Made by a program: the position numbers and the translations under genes. The notes under the pieces were generated by a model that worked only from the letters and a program-made list of their open reading frames with translations, was not told the origin of the DNA and searched no databases. This document shows positions 25,501 to 31,500 of a DNA stretch of 64,000 bases, piece by piece (position 1 is the first letter of the stretch; every line of letters starts with the position of its first letter). This DNA is from Selenia dentaria (Eukaryota; Arthropoda; Insecta; Lepidoptera; Geometridae), in the NCBI GenBank assembly GCA_917880725.1, contig OU862875.1, positions 31,631,374 to 31,695,373 on the forward strand, written 5' to 3'.

Positions 25501-28500
25501 TGAATATCATATTGATGCATTTCATATCAATATAATTCATACAATATCAATAAATAAATCAACTAATAGTTTTTAACACACATAGTATGTCTAGGTAGGC
25601 TTGCCTACTTATTTCTGTGCATGGTTACCAGCTGGCTTGCCAGGTGGCAAGATGTGAACAGGTAAGTCAATATAAGTATCTACACCGATCTGTTAACCAA
25701 TTAAAATTGATATCATAAGTAAGATACTTTAATTACAAAACCAGTTGTATTGTAATTGTATGTCAAAATTGACAGAGAGTTTAACAGCAACAAAGTGTTT
25801 TGTTCAATTCGGAACAAAAGAAAAACAGAACAAGAAATATATGATATATGTCAAACTGGTTTTTGACAGATAATGCTACGGGAGTTCCAGCAATGCACGA
25901 TCAGATCTTAGTAAAACTTACAGTATACAATGTTCAGATCCTATAGAAATGTCATCTTCAAAGGCAAAACGCCGGAAACGTGGCACAAGAGCGTGGTGGT
26001 GCTGTTCTTCAAAAACCTTATTGAAGAATTATAGGCCCATATTGCTCTTGAACCATGTGTACAAGCTGTATTCGAGAGTCATCACAAACCGTCACGCACG
26101 CAGGTTTGATGAGTGAGATGAGCCTCCCGAACAAGCCGGTTTCCGAAGAGGCTTTAGCACCATAGACCAAATTCATACACTACGGCAGATTATACAGAAG
26201 ACCGAAGAGTATAATCAGCCACTGTGTCTAGCATTTGTGAATTAAGAGAAAGGGGTCGGGTCTTGAATCGAGTCGCCTGAATTTGAGGATTCTGCTACTG
26301 TGGAATGGTCAAGGGGCTTTGTCTTGACCCTCCCAATTCGATTTTGGCTGCCGGAGTTACGCGAAAGTATTTTAAATTAATATTTAAAGTTTCTGTAATT
26401 TCACACGAAAAAAATGCGGATGCGTGAAACGGAACGCAATATCAGGAAATATTGCATAAATTTGAACGTCTGCTATGTTTATGTTCGTGAAACGAAACGT
26501 TTTGATCGCTATTTTTGAGGTTTGTGGTGTTTGACGTATGTGACGTTGATTTGACATACACGATTCGCATTATTCCGTTGCTTTCGAGTTTTCGTGAATG
26601 TGCTCCTCTGTTTTTTTCTACGATTTTTCGACGACTTGGCTTCTCTCTTGGACACCGATTGGATTTCTTCCCCATACAAAAGTAGTCAGAAAACCGACAC
26701 AGAGCACCCCGACTCCACCTATTCTTGTGGCTACTACCCCTAGAGTGTTTATAAATAATGCGGGAGCCAGAAGCTCAAGGGAGGTCCTGAACTTCGTTTC
26801 CTCAACTCGACTTCATACGGCGAAGCAACGTTCAGGGGCGACCGCTAGAGCTTCTGGCGGGAGCCCACCCGGAGTCCAAGTCAGACCGGTTAGGTCGAAA
26901 TTAGTGACAAATCCAACTCTGACCCCCCCCCCCCCCTAAATTTAGGTGTAAGTGTTAGTAGAGCAGACAAAATTATCTTTGATATCAAATTGAAAAAAAA
27001 AACTACGCGGTTCCGGCAGGGGAAAATGGTAGGGGGGGTTCCCTGCCCCCAACCCCCCCTCCTACCCACTCCCCCTCCCCCAAAGTTAAGTGTAAAAGTG
27101 TTTAGAGTAGAAAAATTGATCTTTGATATTAAATTTAAAAAAAACTACGCGATTCCGGCAGGGAAAAATGGTGGGGGGGGGGGGGTTCCCCTCCCCCCCC
27201 TAAATTCAGGCGACTCGATTCAAGACCTTACCCAGAGAAAGCCTTTGATTCTATCGAGAAGTGGGCCATTTATTTATTTTATTTATTTATTTATTTATTT
27301 ATAAAAGAGAATACATATCGATGGTTAATGTTGTCTTAAAACCAATGCTAGGTTTATCTAGATAAACAGCAGTTCTTAAAAAATAATAATCGTCAGCTAA
27401 ATTACAAAAAATACTTATCGTTATACATATACTACAAAATGGTCTTAATATACTTACTATAATCTACATGAAAACATCTTTAATAAAATCATAACATAAA
27501 ATACATGCTAACAATTCAAGTAAACAATAGTACCTCGGTATCTCAATGTTTACTCGCAGAGCGCAACGCACACAAAGATAAAAACCGGTCAGGTGAGCTG
27601 GCCGAGTAATACTCATAGCACAGCTACAGCTGACAGCGGTACACACACATGCACAGTAGCATTCAATTACATATAGGGAGGTATGGTATAAGTGTGCGCG
27701 TGCGCTTTACAAAGGATGCTCCATATTATGCGTTACAAAGAAAATGTTTTTTTAAAATAGTTTTGATGTTTTTTTCTGTAGCTTTATTTCTTACGTCCAT
27801 TGGAAGTTTATTAATTAAATCCGGTAATAAGTAATGTGATGTTCTTTTACCATACACATTGCAAAATAAAGGTTTTGTTAACTTTTTCTTGGAAATACTC
27901 CTCGTGAATTTGTTATGGGTTTGTAAGGTCTGTATTTCAGTCCGAAAGAATTGTTCGGTTAATATGGTATATTCAACATTTTTGTGAATTGGAATAATTC
28001 CACAGAACTTAAAAAGCCCCGAGGGATTATCTGTATATTTTTGTTTTATTTTCTTCGGAACTATAAGTTTTAACAGTCTGTATTGGATATTATAAATTTG
28101 ATCAAGATACGTTTTATAGGTACGTCCATAACTGGTCAATCCGTAAGTTATTATGCTCTCGGCTAATGCTTTGTACATAGTCAATAATACGTTGAATGCC
28201 ACTCTATTTTTGACTACATAGAATTTTGCCAAGACTGCACGAAGTCTTTCACAAACTCTATTAATATGACTAGCCCAGTTAAATCGATTATCTATGATCA
28301 GTCCAAGGTATTTTTGCTCCGTCACCTGGTCGATGTAGGTGCAGTTATTTCCACATTGGGTGTTCGGGTTATGCAAACAGTCGTGGCTATGAGCTATGAC
28401 GTTGACACTTTCAGTGCATTTATTGCGACTAGAGTGGACATGGACGAATTTCGTTTTGTCAGGGTTAAGCACCAATCCTACATCGTGGGACCACATACTT

Positions 28501-31500
28501 AGAGCTGTGAAGTCTTCCTGAATTTGTTTTTGTGCCATTTCGATGCTCTTATTTGCAGTCACCAAGCAAGTGTCATCAGCAAACTGATAGATTGTGCAAT
28601 ACTTAATTATCCTATCAAGGTTATTTACATAGGTTAAGTAGTGCAGAGGTCCTATTACTGATCCTTGAGCTGTTCCCTCAGTGACATAAATACTGTCACT
28701 GAGAGCGTCACCCACCTTCACTTGATATCTGCGGTTCTGAAGGTAATCCTTGCACCAGTCCAGTAATCTACCTCGTACGCCGCTATTGTCTAGTCTTTCT
28801 ATTAGTAGGTCATGCCTGAGAGTATCAAATGCCTTGCTATAATCTATAAAAATTATGACAACATGTTTCTTCGCATTGAGGTGAGCATTGATGTCATCCG
28901 TAAGACGCGATAACAAGAGAGTAGTGCTTTTTTTTGGCTGAAATCCATATTGCTGAGAGGATAATACATTGTTGGCTACATAAAAGTGTCGTATGACACC
29001 ACAAACATATTTCTCGATTATTTTGTCCAGTACCGGAAGTATAGTAATGGGGCGATATTTTCCAAAGTCTTTTGTGCTCCCACCTTTATGTATCGGCCTT
29101 ACAATACCAGCTTTAAGCTCGTTAGGATATATTCCTGTGGCGATGCTCCTGTTAATCAGTCGCGTGATAGAACTAACGACTTTATTAGATAAGCTAACGA
29201 TGTCTACAGCTCTGATTCCATCAATTCCTGGAGCTTTGTGAGGATTAAGGTTTTTAATTATCTTAAGTACATCATTATCGGTTGCTTTTGGAAAGTAAAT
29301 TGATTTGTCAAGAGGTTTTATATAAGATTTTTCGTCTAAGAGTTTACTTGTACATGTTGGTATAATACATTTAACGTTCTCTTTAAACTTATATGCAAAT
29401 TTATTAGCAATATTTTTGCTATTGCCTTCTGACTCAAAAGCTTTATTAATAGTACTATCAATAGAGCTGGAGATCTTGCCAGTCATATTATTTATTATTT
29501 GCCATAATTTTTTCATATCGTTTCTATTTTTATTTATTTCTGATTTATAATATATATTTCGAGTTTTATGTATTATTTTGTTCGTTTTATTTCTTATCTT
29601 ATTATATTTAGCTCTAAGTTCTTTATTACTTGTATCATTTATCCATTGCGTGAATAATGTGTCTCTCAATTTACATAAATTCAACACTTTTTTGTTAACC
29701 CATTCATGCTTATTTTTTCTTAATTTGCATATTTTTTTCTGATATTTACAATCCTTGTAGCAGTTGTTTATTTCCTTATTTAAGAAATTATAGATTTCGT
29801 TTGGGCAATTCATACTTTGGGTTGATTCCCATTTTATATTTTGAAGCGAACTATTTAGTTTAATATTATTAATCCGGCTAACGTAAACAGGAGCATCCCT
29901 TAGATTCGAGTCACTGAGTAGCGAGATTGCAGTCATTCTGTGATCAGCCAGTACTGTGCCGAGTGCAGCGGTGCACGCGTCTCTCGTGCTGGATCGGACA
30001 AATATGTGATCTATACAAGTTTTTGTGACCTTATTCACTAACATCTCTATCCTTGTATAATCAGAGATCCCGCACGAAAGACCGTGGCCGCTCAATACGT
30101 CCAAGTATGATTGTTTGCTGCTATTATCGGCCTTTAAGTTTATATTCATATCTCCAATCAGTATTAAATCCGTGTTAGTGTGTTTTTTGAGCATATTGTC
30201 GAGTTCTAATATAAATAACTGTTTTTTACTTTTGGGTGGTCTATACACTGCACACAGGGTTACTGCACCAGAAACTGTGGTGATTTTTCCAATGATACAT
30301 TCATAATTTAATGTGGTGGTTTTACTTAGTGAGAATTTGTGTTTATTTTTGACATATATGATTATTCCACCGCCTTTTCGAGTTTTTCGTAGCTTAGTGT
30401 GCATTGTATAGTTCTTAAGTGTAAATAGATTTTGTATGCTCTCTGAAATGTTTGCTTCGGTGACAACAAGTACGTCTATTGTGGAGCCATATACATTGAT
30501 TATTTGTTCTAATTTGGCAAAATGTTTAATCATGGATCTAATGTTTATATGTAAACATGTAAAATTACGTTTATTACGCGGTACTAAGTTTTTAAAAATC
30601 TAAATAGTCAAAACAATTGTATAGTTCTTTAGAACGATCTGGAAGATATGTAATATTAAGCATAGTTATATAAATATAAAAGTAAGTCTATAAGTTATAT
30701 AATAGATATATAAGATAGAGGTATGAGCATGAAATGACAAAGATAATCATGCACTATTGCCTGTCGCTAAAAGAGACTGTATATCGCTCTTTGATCTTAA
30801 CTTATACACCTTAGTGTTTTCGTTCTTACGTACTAGGATTTTGCCATCTTTAAACCAAATATATTTGAAAGCATTTTTAAGATCTTGTTTCGCCTGCCAT
30901 AATAAGTTCTTGTAGTATGGAGATATTGCCTCACGAACATAAATTTTTTCCGAAGCTATTAGTCCTGTCAGAGTAGGTACTAGTTCTTTAGCAAGAATGA
31001 GTGTTTCCCGGGATGATGTAATTAGTCGCTGACGGATAGATTCCTGCCGCAGCCGTACAACTACCGGACTGGGTCCGGAAGGGCGGGAGGGGAGACGTTT
31101 GATGGAGATAACATCATCTTTTTGTGCTTTGAGTTTAATAACTACATCTTCGACTAGTTTAGTCAAGCTTAATTCACTCGTTTCCGGAATACCTGATATT
31201 TCAATGTGGTCGGCTAGTAGTTGTTGCTCATTTTCATAACAGCGCTGTTCAAGTGCGTCTACCTTGAGTTGAAGATGTTTATTTTGATTTTCTAGATACA
31301 CTTGTTTCTTCTCCATTTCCTTCATTTTGTTGGTCAAGGCCTCCATCGATTCCGTGAAATCATCTACTTTCTCACTGCAGTACTGAACCGAGTTGGAAAC
31401 AGACCGCATTTCTTGCATAACTATACTGCTTACTTCTTTTTTCAGGTCCTTTAAGAGTTTTTTCACATCGGTTGAGGCTGATATCAAGTCAATTTCTACG

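Noticed and set aside
28266..30306. Plus-strand frames opposite the intact LINE ORF2
   Set aside because: Shadow frames of the ORF2 coding strand; no independent domains.
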